This document shows, piece after piece, positions 1 to 7,604 of a DNA stretch of 64,000 bases. Position numbers and translations under genes: made by a program. Under the pieces are notes generated by a model, which was not told where the DNA came from, did no database searches, and worked only from the letters and a program-made list of their open reading frames with translations. Within the stretch, counting starts at the first letter, position 1; each line of letters opens with the position of its first letter. The DNA is from Mycobacterium sp. IS-836 (GTDB taxonomy: Bacteria; Actinomycetota; Actinomycetes; Mycobacteriales; Mycobacteriaceae), in contig NZ_MBEU01000004.1 in NCBI RefSeq assembly GCF_001954275.1, positions 1 through 64,000 on the forward strand, given 5' to 3'.

Positions 1-45
1 TTGTCGCAGCAATGCAATCCTCTATCTAGGCAAAACAGCGCATTT

Positions 46-62
46 GTTAGGTATGCCCTAAC
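46..62. other. Inverted repeat GTTAGG-N5-CCTAAC
   Basis: A 6-5-6 perfect inverted repeat lies in the AT-richer segment just before the truncated oxidase. The half-sites resemble IdeR iron-box halves, but the 5-base spacer is shorter than the 9 bases of a standard box, so I do not call it an IdeR site. It may belong to a promoter brought here with the junction. Confidence 0.3.
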
Positions 63-80
63 CGCATTTTCCGGAACGCT

Positions 81-524
81 TTGACCTGGGACGACCTCGC
101 GTGGCTGCGCTCGCTGACCGAGCTGCCGTTGCTCCTGAAGGGCATCTGTCACCCCGACGACGCCCGGCGCGCCCGGGACGGCGGTGTCGACGGCATCTAC
201 TGCTCCAACCACGGCGGGCGCCAAGCCAACGGCGGCCTGCCCGCCATCGATTGCCTGCCGGCGGTGGTTGAGGCGGCCGATGGCCTGCCGGTTTTGTTCG
301 ACTCGGGCATCCGCAGCGGCGCCGACGTCATCAAGGCGCTGGCGCTGGGCGCCACCGCGGTGGGCGTCGGCCGCCCGTACGCCTACGGCCTGGCGCTCGG
401 CGGCGTCGACGGCGTCGTGCACGTGCTGCGCACGCTGCTGGCCGAAGCGGACCTGATCATGGCCGTCGACGGCTATCCCACGCTCAAAGATCTCACCCCG
501 GACACGCTGCGGCGCGTCGACTAA
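81..524 (+). pseudogene. 5'-truncated FMN-dependent alpha-hydroxy-acid oxidase (lactate 2-monooxygenase type)
   Basis: This is the C-terminal part (about 147 residues) of an enzyme family that oxidises L-lactate or similar 2-hydroxy acids with FMN and is normally 380-400 residues long. The remaining part keeps the FMN/substrate lysine (K20 in LLLKG), the catalytic SNHGGRQ motif (H44, R47), the FDSGIRSG phosphate-binding segment and VGRPYAYG. The N-terminal half of the barrel is missing: the frame is closed by TAG at 48-50, and bases 1-80 are clearly poorer in GC and do not encode family sequence. TTG at 81 merely opens the remaining frame. It is most likely a dead remnant left by a deletion or insertion. 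In M. tuberculosis viuB occupies the position before xerC. Confidence 0.75.
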
Positions 525-556
525 GCGGCGACCGGCGCGCCTGCGACCGTGGGGGA

Positions 557-1453
557 ATGCAGGCGATCCTCGAGGAGTTCGACGAGTACCTGGCGCTGCA
601 ATGCGGTCGCTCGGCGCACACCCGTCGCGCCTACCTGGGCGACGTGCGCTCGCTGTTCGAATTCCTGGACGGACGCGGCATCGGCCTGGACGGCTTGAGC
701 CTGCCCGTGCTGCGGACGTGGCTGGCCGGGGCGGCCAGCGCCGGCGCCGCCCGCACGACCCTGGCCCGTCGCACCTCGGCGATCAGGGCGTTCACCGCGT
801 GGGCAACGCGGCGCGGACTGCTGACGACCGACCCCGGCGCCCGGCTGCAAATGCCCAAGGCGCACCGCACGCTGCCCGCGGTGCTGCGCCAGGACCAGGC
901 GCTGGACGCCATGGCCGCCGCGAAATCCGGTGCGCAGCAAGGAGATCCATTGGCGCTGCGGGACCGGCTGATCGTCGAGATGCTGTACGCCACCGGTATT
1001 CGGGTGAGCGAGTTGTGCGGCCTGGACATCGACGACGTCGACTTCCGGCAGCGGCTGGTGCGGGTCCTCGGCAAGGGCAACAAGCAGCGGACGGTGCCCT
1101 TCGGGGTGCCCGCCGCCGACGCGCTGCGGGCCTGGCTGGACGACGGGCGTCCGGCGCTGCTCACCGCGGAGTCCGGGCCGGCGCTGCTGCTCGGCGCGCG
1201 GGGCCGCCGGCTCGATGTGCGCCAGGCCCGCACGGTCGTGCACCAGACCGTCGCCGCGGTCAGCGGCGCCCCCGACATGGGTCCGCACGGCCTGCGGCAC
1301 AGCGCGGCCACCCACCTGCTCGAAGGCGGGGCCGACCTGCGCGTCGTCCAGGAGTTGCTCGGCCATTCCAGCCTGGCGACCACCCAGCTGTACACCCACG
1401 TCGCGGTGTCTCGGCTGCGTGCCGTGCACGACCAGGCCCACCCGCGAGCCTGA
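557..1453 (+). CDS. xerC: Tyrosine recombinase XerC
   Basis: Site-specific recombinase that works with XerD at the dif site to resolve chromosome dimers before division. The 298-residue length is normal. The N-terminal SAM-like core-binding domain spans about residues 1-85 and the catalytic domain about 105-295. All active-site residues are visible: R149 (ATGIRVSEL), K173 (LGKGNKQR), H244 and R247 (HGLRH), H270 (LGHSS) and the nucleophile Y279 (QLYTH). The ATG start gives the standard N-terminus. It is the first intact gene of the window and converges with the M23 gene. Confidence 0.97.
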   Translation: MQAILEEFDEYLALQCGRSAHTRRAYLGDVRSLFEFLDGRGIGLDGLSLPVLRTWLAGAASAGAARTTLARRTSAIRAFTAWATRRGLLTTDPGARLQMPKAHRTLPAVLRQDQALDAMAAAKSGAQQGDPLALRDRLIVEMLYATGIRVSELCGLDIDDVDFRQRLVRVLGKGNKQRTVPFGVPAADALRAWLDDGRPALLTAESGPALLLGARGRRLDVRQARTVVHQTVAAVSGAPDMGPHGLRHSAATHLLEGGADLRVVQELLGHSSLATTQLYTHVAVSRLRAVHDQAHPRA

Positions 1454-1454
1454 G

Positions 1455-1480
1455 TGTGCACCGGCGGCGCCCGGTGTGCG
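1455..1480. terminator. Hairpin between convergent xerC and M23 genes
   Basis: CACCGG (1459-1464) pairs with CCGGTG (1471-1476) across a 6-base loop, and the stem extends outward through G-T wobble and one G-C pair. There is no T-tract, which is usual for mycobacterial terminator hairpins. Confidence 0.35.
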
Positions 1481-1515
1481 TCCAGGGCGCCACAGCTGCA
1501 CCCTCGACCACGCGA

Positions 1516-2007
1516 CTAGCCGTCCAGCGGCTTGAGGCGGATGCGGGTCGACTTCAACAGGCCCAGCGGATCGACGTAGTGCGCGCCCGACGCGGGGCCC
1601 CACATCGCGCCCCAATGCAAACACGCCGCGGCCCGGCAGCCGGGGTGACCGGCGACCAGCTCGCCCAGCACCGTCGACGCCGTCACCGGCTGGCCGGCCC
1701 GCACCGCCGCCCGGACCGGTTCGTAGCTGGTGTGCAATCCGCCGGGATGGGCGAGCGACACCACCGGCCGCCCGGCCAGCATCCCGGCGAACACCACGGT
1801 CGCCTGACCCGCCGCGTAGACCGGCTGGCCGGGGGCGCCGGGCAGGTCCACCCCGCGATGCCCGGGATTCCAGTCGGGTGAGGGCGCGTCGAATCCGCGG
1901 GAGACCGCCGGCGGCGGCCGCAACGGCCAATCCAACCGAACGTCGTCGGCGGCCGCCGGCACCGCGGTGACCAGGGCCAGGGTCGCCAGCAGCGCCGTCC
2001 ACCGCAC
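1516..2007 (-). CDS. Exported M23/LytM-like peptidoglycan peptidase
   Basis: A 163-residue protein matching the position and type of M. tuberculosis Rv2891. Residues 1-20 form a signal peptide ending in a small-residue AAA site. The remainder is a single LytM/M23 domain, a family of zinc metallopeptidases that cleave or bind peptidoglycan cross-bridges. The HxxxD metal motif is present (H50 and D54 in GHRGVD), H92 lies in the middle of the fold, and H131 sits in CLHWG. In many M23 enzymes the last motif is HxH; here the first histidine is replaced by C129, so catalysis cannot be assumed and it may act as a LytM-type activator. Start is GTG. It is transcribed divergently from rpsB. Confidence 0.85.
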   Translation of the reverse strand: MRWTALLATLALVTAVPAAADDVRLDWPLRPPPAVSRGFDAPSPDWNPGHRGVDLPGAPGQPVYAAGQATVVFAGMLAGRPVVSLAHPGGLHTSYEPVRAAVRAGQPVTASTVLGELVAGHPGCRAAACLHWGAMWGPASGAHYVDPLGLLKSTRIRLKPLDG

Positions 2008-2088
2008 TCGTGCAGTTCAGCGCAATGCCGAAGATCGGGCCAGTCAGCGCTGTGGACAAGCACCGTCAAAGCACCTGGCTGAACGGTG

Positions 2089-2094
2089 TAAACT
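2089..2094 (+). promoter_or_regulatory. Candidate -10 hexamer of rpsB (TAAACT)
   Basis: TAAACT is a good SigA -10 match. A weak -35 (GTCAAA) lies 18 bases upstream. Transcription from here would give rpsB a leader of about 147 bases. The 8-mer GTGTAAAC recurs 23 bases downstream at 2109-2116, which could be a second, weaker -10. Apart from this and the hairpin listed next, the 240-base gap between the M23 gene and rpsB shows nothing further. Confidence 0.4.
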
Positions 2095-2147
2095 CCTTCC
2101 CGCGGTCCGTGTAAACGGGCTGACTTCGCGTGTCTGCGCAACAACCG

Positions 2148-2181
2148 GATGTCGAGCGGTCCCGATTAAGGGTTCGACATC
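2148..2181 (+). ncRNA. Hairpin in the rpsB 5' leader
   Basis: GATGTCGA (2148-2155) is perfectly complementary to TCGACATC (2174-2181). A G-U and a C-G pair extend the stem to 10 base pairs around a 14-base loop. It ends 66 bases before the rpsB ATG and so lies inside the predicted leader. It could be a ribosomal-protein autoregulatory element, but I do not recognise a named family. Confidence 0.35.
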
Positions 2182-2247
2182 TCAGCAGGCACCAGGGCCC
2201 GGCTTCACCCGATGCCGGGCGACAACCGAGAAAAAGGACTGGCCGTA

Positions 2248-3105
2248 ATGGCTGTTGTAACCATGAAGCAGCTGCTTGACAGCGGCACCCACTTCGGGCA
2301 TCAGACCCGTCGCTGGAATCCCAAGATGAAGCGGTTCATCTTCACCGACCGCAACGGCATCTACATCATCGACCTGCAGCAGACGCTGACCTTCATCGAC
2401 AAGGCGTACGAATTCGTGAAGGAAACCGTCGCCCACGGAGGCACCGTGCTGTTCGTCGGCACCAAGAAGCAGGCGCAGGAATCGGTCGCCGCCGAAGCGA
2501 CCCGCGTCGGCATGCCGTACGTGAACCAGCGCTGGCTGGGCGGCATGCTCACCAACTTCTCCACCGTGCACAAGCGGCTGCAGCGCCTCAAGGAGCTGGA
2601 GGCGATGGAGCAGACCGGCGGCTTCGAGGGCCGCACCAAGAAGGAGATCTTGGGCCTGACGCGGGAGAAGAACAAGCTGGAACGCAGCCTGGGCGGCATC
2701 CGCGACATGAACAAGGTGCCGTCGGCCGTCTGGGTCGTCGACACCAACAAGGAGCACATCGCCGTCGGCGAGGCCCGCAAACTGGGCATCCCGGTGATCG
2801 CGATCCTGGACACCAACTGCGACCCCGACGAGGTCGACTACCCGATCCCGGGCAACGACGACGCGATCCGCTCGGCCGCCCTGCTCACCAAGGTGATCGC
2901 CTCCGCGGTCGCCGAGGGCCTGCAGGCCCGCGCCGGCCTGGGCCGCGGTGACGGCAAGCCGGAGGCGGAAGCCGCCGAGCCGCTCGCCGAATGGGAGCAG
3001 GAACTGCTGGCCTCGGCGACCGCCAGCGCCACCCCCGCTGCCACCCCCTCCGCGGGCAACGACGCCGCTGCGGGCGCAACCGAATCAACACCCACGGAAG
3101 GCTGA
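2248..3105 (+). CDS. rpsB: 30S ribosomal protein S2
   Basis: Small-subunit ribosomal protein S2, 285 residues. The start [10 protein letters not shown] is chosen because it is the conserved mycobacterial N-terminus and has AAAAAGGA about ten bases upstream; an in-frame ATG at 2212 would add residues not found in the family. The conserved S2 body ([56 protein letters not shown]) is complete. The C-terminal 60 residues form a low-complexity Ala/Glu/Pro tail typical of actinobacterial S2. It is co-transcribed with tsf one base downstream. Confidence 0.98.
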   Translation: MAVVTMKQLLDSGTHFGHQTRRWNPKMKRFIFTDRNGIYIIDLQQTLTFIDKAYEFVKETVAHGGTVLFVGTKKQAQESVAAEATRVGMPYVNQRWLGGMLTNFSTVHKRLQRLKELEAMEQTGGFEGRTKKEILGLTREKNKLERSLGGIRDMNKVPSAVWVVDTNKEHIAVGEARKLGIPVIAILDTNCDPDEVDYPIPGNDDAIRSAALLTKVIASAVAEGLQARAGLGRGDGKPEAEAAEPLAEWEQELLASATASATPAATPSAGNDAAAGATESTPTEG

Positions 3106-3106
3106 T

Positions 3107-3922
3107 ATGGCGAACTTCACCGCCGCCGACGTCAAGCGGCTTCGGGAGCTCACCGGTGCCGGCATGCTCGACTGCAAGAACGCGCTGGCCGACAGCGACG
3201 GCGACTTCGACAAGGCCGTCGAGGCGCTGCGGATCAAGGGCGCCAAGGACGTCGGCAAGCGCGCCGAGCGCGCCACGGCCGAGGGCCTCGTCGCGGCCAA
3301 GGACGGCGCGCTGATCGAGCTCAACTCGGAGACCGACTTCGTCGCCAAGAACGCCGAATTCCAGGCCCTGGCAGACCAGGTCGTCGGCGCGGCGTTGGCC
3401 GCCAAGGCCACCGACGTCGACGCGCTGAAGGCCGCCAAGATCGGCGACACCACCGTCGAGCAGGCCATCGCGGACCTGTCGGCCAAGATCGGCGAAAAGC
3501 TGGAACTGCGCCGCGTGCAGTACTTCGACGGCAAGGTCGAGACGTACCTGCACAAGCGTGCGGCCGACCTGCCGCCCGCGGTCGGCGTGCTCGTCGAGTA
3601 CACCGGTGATGGCGCCGAGGCGGCGCACACCGTCGCGCTGCAGATCGCCGCGCTCAAGGCCCGCTACCTGTCCCGCGACGACGTACCCGAAGACGTCGTT
3701 GCCAGCGAACGCCGCATCGCCGAGGAGACCGCGAAGGCCGAGGGCAAGCCGGAGCAGGCGCTGCCCAAGATCGTCGAGGGCCGGCTGAACGGCTTCTTCA
3801 AGGACGCGGTGCTGCTCGAGCAGCCGTCGGTGTCGGACAGCAAGAAGACCGTCAAGGCGCTGCTCGACGAGGCCGGCGTCACGGTGACGCGGTTTGTCCG
3901 CTTCGAGGTGGGTCAGGCCTAG
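3107..3922 (+). CDS. tsf: Elongation factor Ts
   Basis: Guanine-nucleotide exchange factor that regenerates EF-Tu-GTP. The 271-residue length is normal. The N-terminal UBA-like domain (residues about 1-50, including the [12 protein letters not shown] motif) is followed by the core with the TDFVAKN motif that contacts EF-Tu. ATG at 3107 is used rather than upstream in-frame codons because it follows the rpsB stop by one base, has GGAAGG upstream and gives the family N-terminus [14 protein letters not shown]. The rpsB-tsf pair is a universal operon. Confidence 0.98.
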   Translation: MANFTAADVKRLRELTGAGMLDCKNALADSDGDFDKAVEALRIKGAKDVGKRAERATAEGLVAAKDGALIELNSETDFVAKNAEFQALADQVVGAALAAKATDVDALKAAKIGDTTVEQAIADLSAKIGEKLELRRVQYFDGKVETYLHKRAADLPPAVGVLVEYTGDGAEAAHTVALQIAALKARYLSRDDVPEDVVASERRIAEETAKAEGKPEQALPKIVEGRLNGFFKDAVLLEQPSVSDSKKTVKALLDEAGVTVTRFVRFEVGQA

Positions 3923-3940
3923 CCGGCCGGGGCGAACAGC

Positions 3941-3946
3941 TAGCGT
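3941..3946 (+). promoter_or_regulatory. Leaderless -10 (TAGCGT) of amiC
   Basis: The hexamer ends 7 bases before the amiC ATG and no Shine-Dalgarno sequence is present, so the transcript probably begins at the start codon. Confidence 0.5.
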
Positions 3947-3953
3947 CACTGTT

Positions 3954-5372
3954 ATGCGACGCGTGCACGCTTTCGGTGATGATGCCCTCGGCGATCTCGA
4001 CGCGGTCGGCCTCAGCGCCGCCATCCGCGCGGAATGGGTCAGCCGGGCCGATGTCATCGAGGCCGCCATCTCCCGCACCGAGGCCGTCAACCCGGTCCTG
4101 AATGGCTTGGCGCACAAGGCGTTTGACCAGGCTCGGGCCACCGCGGCAGGTTCTCGTGCGACGGGCTTCTTCAGCGGCGTCCCGACGTTCATCAAGGACA
4201 ACGTCGACGTCGCCGGCCTGCCGACGATGCGGGGCGCCGACGCCTGGACGCCGTTCGACGCCGTCGCCGACGGCGAGTTCACCCGGCTGTATCTGGTCAC
4301 CGGGCCGACAGCGCTTGGCAAGACGCAGATGTCGGAATTCGGGTTCAGCGCATCCGCCGAACATCCCCGACTGGGCCCGGTGCGCAACCCGTGGGATACC
4401 GACTACACCGCAGGTGCCTCGTCGTCGGGGTCGGGCGCGTTCGTCGCGGCGGGCGTGGTGCCGATCGCGCACGCCAATGACGGCGGCGGCTCCATCCGAA
4501 TTCCGGCCTCCTGCAACGGACTTGTCGGGTTGAAGCCGTCGCGCGGCCGGCTGCCGCTGGATCCGGAGCTGCGCCGGATGCCGGTAGGCATCGTCACCAA
4601 CGGCGTGCTGACCCGCTCGGTGCGTGACACCGCCGCGTTCTATCGGGAGGCTGAGCGCGTCTGGCGCAATCCCAAGCTGCCGCCGGTCGGGGACGTCACC
4701 GGCCCCGGCAGGCAGCGGCTGCGCATCGCGGTGTTGACCCGTTCGGTGCACCGGGAGTGCAGCCCGCAGCTCCGCGAGCTGACGCTGAAGACGGCCAGTC
4801 TGCTCGAGGAACTGGGCCACCGCGTCGAACATGTCGACGAGACCCCGGCCCCGGCCGGGTTCTCGGACGACTTCGTGCTGTATTGGGGATTCCTGGCGCT
4901 GGCGCAGGTGCGCGCCGGGCGGCGGCTGTTCGGCAAGACGTTCGACCGCACCCGGCTGGACGCCCTGACGCTGGGACTGGACCGTCACACCAGCCGCAAT
5001 CTGCACCGGTTGCCTGCCGTGATCATGCGCCTGCGCAGGATGCGGCGCCGCAGCGCGGAGTTCTTCCGCAACTACGACGCGGTGCTCACGCCCACGGTCG
5101 CCGACGAAACCCCGCGGGTCGGATACCTCGCGCCGACCGACTATCAGCAGCTGATGCAGCGGCTGATCGACTGGGTGGCGTTCACGCCGTGGCAGAACGT
5201 CACCGGCGATCCGGCGATATCGCTGCCGCTGGCCCAGACCGCGGATGGCATGCCCGCCGGCATGATGCTGTCCGCCGACATAGGGCAGGAAGCGCTGCTG
5301 CTGGAGCTGGCCTACGAACTCGAAGAGGCCCGGCCGTGGGCGCGGATCCAGGACCCCGACGGGGCCACGTAA
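3954..5372 (+). CDS. amiC: Amidase signature family enzyme AmiC
   Basis: Hydrolase of carboxylic amides, 472 residues, matching M. tuberculosis AmiC (Rv2888c) in position and length. The Ser-cisSer-Lys triad of the amidase signature family is visible: K81 in FIKDNVD, the cis-serine in GASSSGSG (residues 154-161) and the nucleophile S180 in GGGSIR, followed by the LVGLKPSRGR signature. The physiological substrate is unknown. In M. tuberculosis AmiC is known to activate some amide prodrugs. It ends one base short of the convergent MarR gene, whose product may control nearby genes, although a link to amiC is only inferred. Confidence 0.92.
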   Translation: MRRVHAFGDDALGDLDAVGLSAAIRAEWVSRADVIEAAISRTEAVNPVLNGLAHKAFDQARATAAGSRATGFFSGVPTFIKDNVDVAGLPTMRGADAWTPFDAVADGEFTRLYLVTGPTALGKTQMSEFGFSASAEHPRLGPVRNPWDTDYTAGASSSGSGAFVAAGVVPIAHANDGGGSIRIPASCNGLVGLKPSRGRLPLDPELRRMPVGIVTNGVLTRSVRDTAAFYREAERVWRNPKLPPVGDVTGPGRQRLRIAVLTRSVHRECSPQLRELTLKTASLLEELGHRVEHVDETPAPAGFSDDFVLYWGFLALAQVRAGRRLFGKTFDRTRLDALTLGLDRHTSRNLHRLPAVIMRLRRMRRRSAEFFRNYDAVLTPTVADETPRVGYLAPTDYQQLMQRLIDWVAFTPWQNVTGDPAISLPLAQTADGMPAGMMLSADIGQEALLLELAYELEEARPWARIQDPDGAT

Positions 5373-5373
5373 C

Positions 5374-5793
5374 TCAGTCCGATCCGAGCTTTTCGAGCAT
5401 CCGTTTGAACTCGCGTTGCTGGGCCGCAGTCAGTTTGGCCAGGATGCGCGAATCGGCGACCCGGACCGCGCCCTCCGCGCGCTTCAATAGGGTGCGGCCC
5501 GCGGCGGTCAGCGTGGCCGGCAATGCGCGCCCGGAGGACACCGACTCCGGTCGGGCCACCGCGCCGATCTCTTCGAGCCTGCGCAGCACCGTGTTCATGG
5601 CCTGCGGCGTGACGTTGGTGTTGCGGGACAATTCCGCGCTGGACATGCCCGGGTTCATCGAAAGGATCCGCATACAAACGAATTCGGGCAGTGTCAGCCC
5701 GAGCGGGCCCAACACCGTGGAGACCTCCGGTCGCAGTACCGCCGCCACCCGGTAGAGCAGGAAACCGAGTGGGGCGTCTTCGATCTGACCCAT
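5374..5793 (-). CDS. MarR-family transcriptional regulator (Rv2887-like)
   Basis: A 139-residue winged-helix repressor. The central DNA-binding region (MSSAELSRNTNVTPQAMNTV, then the wing with SSGRALPATLT) is typical MarR, and the flanking helices form the dimerisation domain. It corresponds to Rv2887 of M. tuberculosis, a repressor whose loss raises expression of a drug-methylating enzyme and causes resistance to some compounds. A perfect palindrome overlaps its start codon, pointing to autorepression. The diverging SDR gene's 3' end lies 43 bases away and is transcribed in the same direction, towards this gene. Confidence 0.93.
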   Translation of the reverse strand: MGQIEDAPLGFLLYRVAAVLRPEVSTVLGPLGLTLPEFVCMRILSMNPGMSSAELSRNTNVTPQAMNTVLRRLEEIGAVARPESVSSGRALPATLTAAGRTLLKRAEGAVRVADSRILAKLTAAQQREFKRMLEKLGSD

Positions 5794-5810
5794 GTCAATG
5801 ATATTGACAT
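5792..5810. promoter_or_regulatory. Palindromic operator over the MarR start codon
   Basis: ATGTCAAT-GAT-ATTGACAT, an 8-3-8 perfect inverted repeat of 19 bases. Its left edge includes two bases of the MarR start codon (ATG read on the minus strand at 5793-5791). The size, symmetry and position are as expected for a MarR-dimer autorepression site. Confidence 0.65.
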
Positions 5811-5836
5811 ACGTCGCGGGCCGGCAGCGACCGTAT

Positions 5837-6676
5837 CTACAGAATCGGCCGGCCGCCCGTCACGGCCACCCGCGCACCGGAAATGTAGCTCGCATCATCG
5901 GAGGCCAACAGCACGTAGATTCCGGCGAGCTCGGCCGGCTGGCCGGCACGGCCGAGCGGCACGTTGTCGCCGAAGGATTCCACACTTTCCGCGGGCATGG
6001 TCGACGGAATCAGCGGCGTCCAGATGGGGCCGGGTGCCACGCTGTTGACGCGGATTCCTTTGTCGCCCAACAGTTGAGCCAGGCTGGCCGAAAAGTTGGC
6101 GATCGCCGCCTTGGTCGCCGCGTAGGGCGCCAGGGTGGGGTTGGGGCTGTCGGAGTTCACCGAGGAACTGCCGATGATCGACGACCCGGGGCGCATGTGC
6201 GGCAGCGCGGCCTTCGCGAGGTAGAAATAGGCACCGACATTGAGCCGGAAGGTGTAGTCCCATTCTTCGTCGCTGATCTCTTCCAGGTTTTTGTGCATCA
6301 TTTGATATGCGGCGTTGTTGACCAGGATGTCGATGCCGCCGAATTCTTTGACCGCCCGCTCGACCACCGCCCGGCAGTGGGCCGCGTCGGAGAGGTCGCC
6401 TGGAACCAGCACGCACCGGCGCCCCGCGTCCTCGACGTAGCGGGCGACATCGCGCGCGTCATCGTGCTCGTTGAGGTAGGAGACGAGGACGTCGGCGCCC
6501 TCCCGGGCGAACGCTATCGCGACGGCCCGCCCGATTCCGCTGTCACCTCCGGTGACGATCGCCCGCTTGCCGGTGAGTTTGCCCGAGCCGCGGTAACTGG
6601 TTTCGCCGCAATCGGGCACGGGATCCATCCGGGCCTGTAGCCCGGGCGGGCTCTGTTGCTGCGCAGTAAAAGTCAT
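5837..6676 (-). CDS. SDR-family oxidoreductase (YhdF/YghA-like)
   Basis: A 279-residue short-chain dehydrogenase with a 35-residue N-terminal extension before the Rossmann fold, typical of the general-stress glucose-dehydrogenase-like branch. The cofactor motif TGGDSGIG is at 42-49, the NNAA motif at 120-123 and the catalytic Y185-x3-K189 in APYAATKAA. The serine is about S171. The C-terminal SGARVAVTGG is the family ending. The substrate is not predictable. In M. tuberculosis this position, next to the Rv2887 gene, holds insertion-sequence genes, so the gene is accessory here. Confidence 0.88.
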   Translation of the reverse strand: MTFTAQQQSPPGLQARMDPVPDCGETSYRGSGKLTGKRAIVTGGDSGIGRAVAIAFAREGADVLVSYLNEHDDARDVARYVEDAGRRCVLVPGDLSDAAHCRAVVERAVKEFGGIDILVNNAAYQMMHKNLEEISDEEWDYTFRLNVGAYFYLAKAALPHMRPGSSIIGSSSVNSDSPNPTLAPYAATKAAIANFSASLAQLLGDKGIRVNSVAPGPIWTPLIPSTMPAESVESFGDNVPLGRAGQPAELAGIYVLLASDDASYISGARVAVTGGRPIL

Positions 6677-6845
6677 ACGCTGCGGCTACCCGCGGGGGTG
6701 GCCGCTAATCAACTGATGATTCTGGTGCCGCTGTTAATTCTGTGGTTCCAAGCGAAACGTCATGCGGCGCAATGTGGCACAAAAAGAATGCCGGCCATTC
6801 CTACTGGTAATCGAGGCGCAGATCGGGAAATTTGCGTTTGGCCCC

Positions 6846-6870
6846 GTTTAGCCCCGCGACAAATGGGTTA
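6846..6870 (+). promoter_or_regulatory. Candidate SigF-type promoter of the MPT63-like gene
   Basis: GTTT at 6846-6849 and GGGTTA at 6865-6870 are separated by 15 bases, close to the mycobacterial SigF pattern GTTT-N15-17-GGGTAT; the last positions deviate. It would give a leader of about 60 bases. The rest of the 264-base gap (6677-6940) shows no convincing gene and is less GC-rich than the flanks. Confidence 0.35.
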
Positions 6871-6940
6871 TGCGAATTGCCATGCCGTTGTCGCACCCTG
6901 CCCAAGGGGGTGACAGTTCGACACGAAAGGAAATTTGAGC

Positions 6941-7510
6941 ATGAAGGTCAGCAAAACTGCTGTAAAGACGGCTATTGCCGCCGGGGGAATTGCGGCGACA
7001 AGCGTTTTCGCCGCAGCGACCGCCTACGCTGCGCCGCCCAACATCCAGGGTTTCGGCACCAGCGAACAACTCGTGGACGGGCCGCTGATCACCAACTACA
7101 CCGTGAGCAACCTGCAACCCAGCAACGCGGTGATCCCCGGCTACACGCCCAAGGGAACGCTCTACCAGGCTGACATCACCGCCAGGTCGGACAGCGGCCT
7201 CGTTACCCCGATGGTTAACGACTTCATCGCCCGCGGGCCCAACGGTCAGAACTACCGCGTGATCGACAAGGTGCAGGCCCCGGGCAGCCTTAACCCGGCG
7301 CCCATCCCGCAGGGCAGTGAATCGACGGGCACGCTGTACTTCGACGTGACCGGCGCACCGCCGAACGGCGTCGCGTACAACGACGGGATGCAAGACGTCC
7401 TGATCTGGACGTCGAACGTGCCTGGCGGCGCGGGGCCTGCCGCGCCGAACCAGAGCCCGGCACCCGGCGCGCTGCCTAGCCCGGCGCCCAACGGGCCGGC
7501 GCACACCTAA
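6941..7510 (+). CDS. MPT63-like secreted protein (DUF1942)
   Basis: A 189-residue secreted protein. Residues 1-30 are a Sec signal peptide with an AYA cleavage site. The mature part shares the MPT63 family features: AVIPGY, NYRVIDKV, PIPQGSESTG, YFDVTG and NDGMQDVLIW. MPT63 is an immunoglobulin-like beta-sandwich antigen of unknown function, with 159 residues in M. tuberculosis; here about 30 extra Pro/Ala/Gly-rich residues follow the beta-sandwich. The start is set by GAAAGGA about 10 bases before ATG; an in-frame upstream codon at 6935 has no better ribosome site. A stem-loop terminator follows. In M. tuberculosis the mpt63 and Rv1920 genes are also near one another, as here. Confidence 0.88.
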   Translation: MKVSKTAVKTAIAAGGIAATSVFAAATAYAAPPNIQGFGTSEQLVDGPLITNYTVSNLQPSNAVIPGYTPKGTLYQADITARSDSGLVTPMVNDFIARGPNGQNYRVIDKVQAPGSLNPAPIPQGSESTGTLYFDVTGAPPNGVAYNDGMQDVLIWTSNVPGGAGPAAPNQSPAPGALPSPAPNGPAHT

Positions 7511-7525
7511 TCGGCTGGCACGAAT

Positions 7526-7556
7526 CTCCCTGCGCCACACCTGCTGGCGCGGGGAG
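7526..7556 (+). terminator. Strong hairpin after the MPT63-like gene
   Basis: A 12-base-pair stem (7526-7537 with 7545-7556, one G-T wobble) closes a 7-base loop and is followed by GTTT. It lies 15 bases after the stop codon, as expected for an intrinsic terminator. Confidence 0.6.
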
Positions 7557-7604
7557 GTTTGCGTATGCGGGAATTCTCACGACCGAAGGGGGTATCCGGC
7601 TGAT

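Noticed and set aside
46..64. IdeR iron box before the truncated oxidase
   Set aside because: Half-sites match but the spacing is 5 instead of 9 bases, and only about 10-11 of 19 positions fit the consensus.
521..2059. Long minus-strand reading frame across xerC
   Set aside because: Arg/Gly/Pro-rich translation typical of the shadow frame in GC-rich DNA; xerC on the other strand is certain.
2148..2181. tRNA, because GGTTCGACATC resembles a T-arm
   Set aside because: No acceptor, D or anticodon stem can be placed around it; it is only a simple hairpin.
6656..6913. Small plus-strand reading frame of 85 codons
   Set aside because: No ribosome site, no conserved pattern, and it overlaps the SDR start and the promoter region of the MPT63-like gene.
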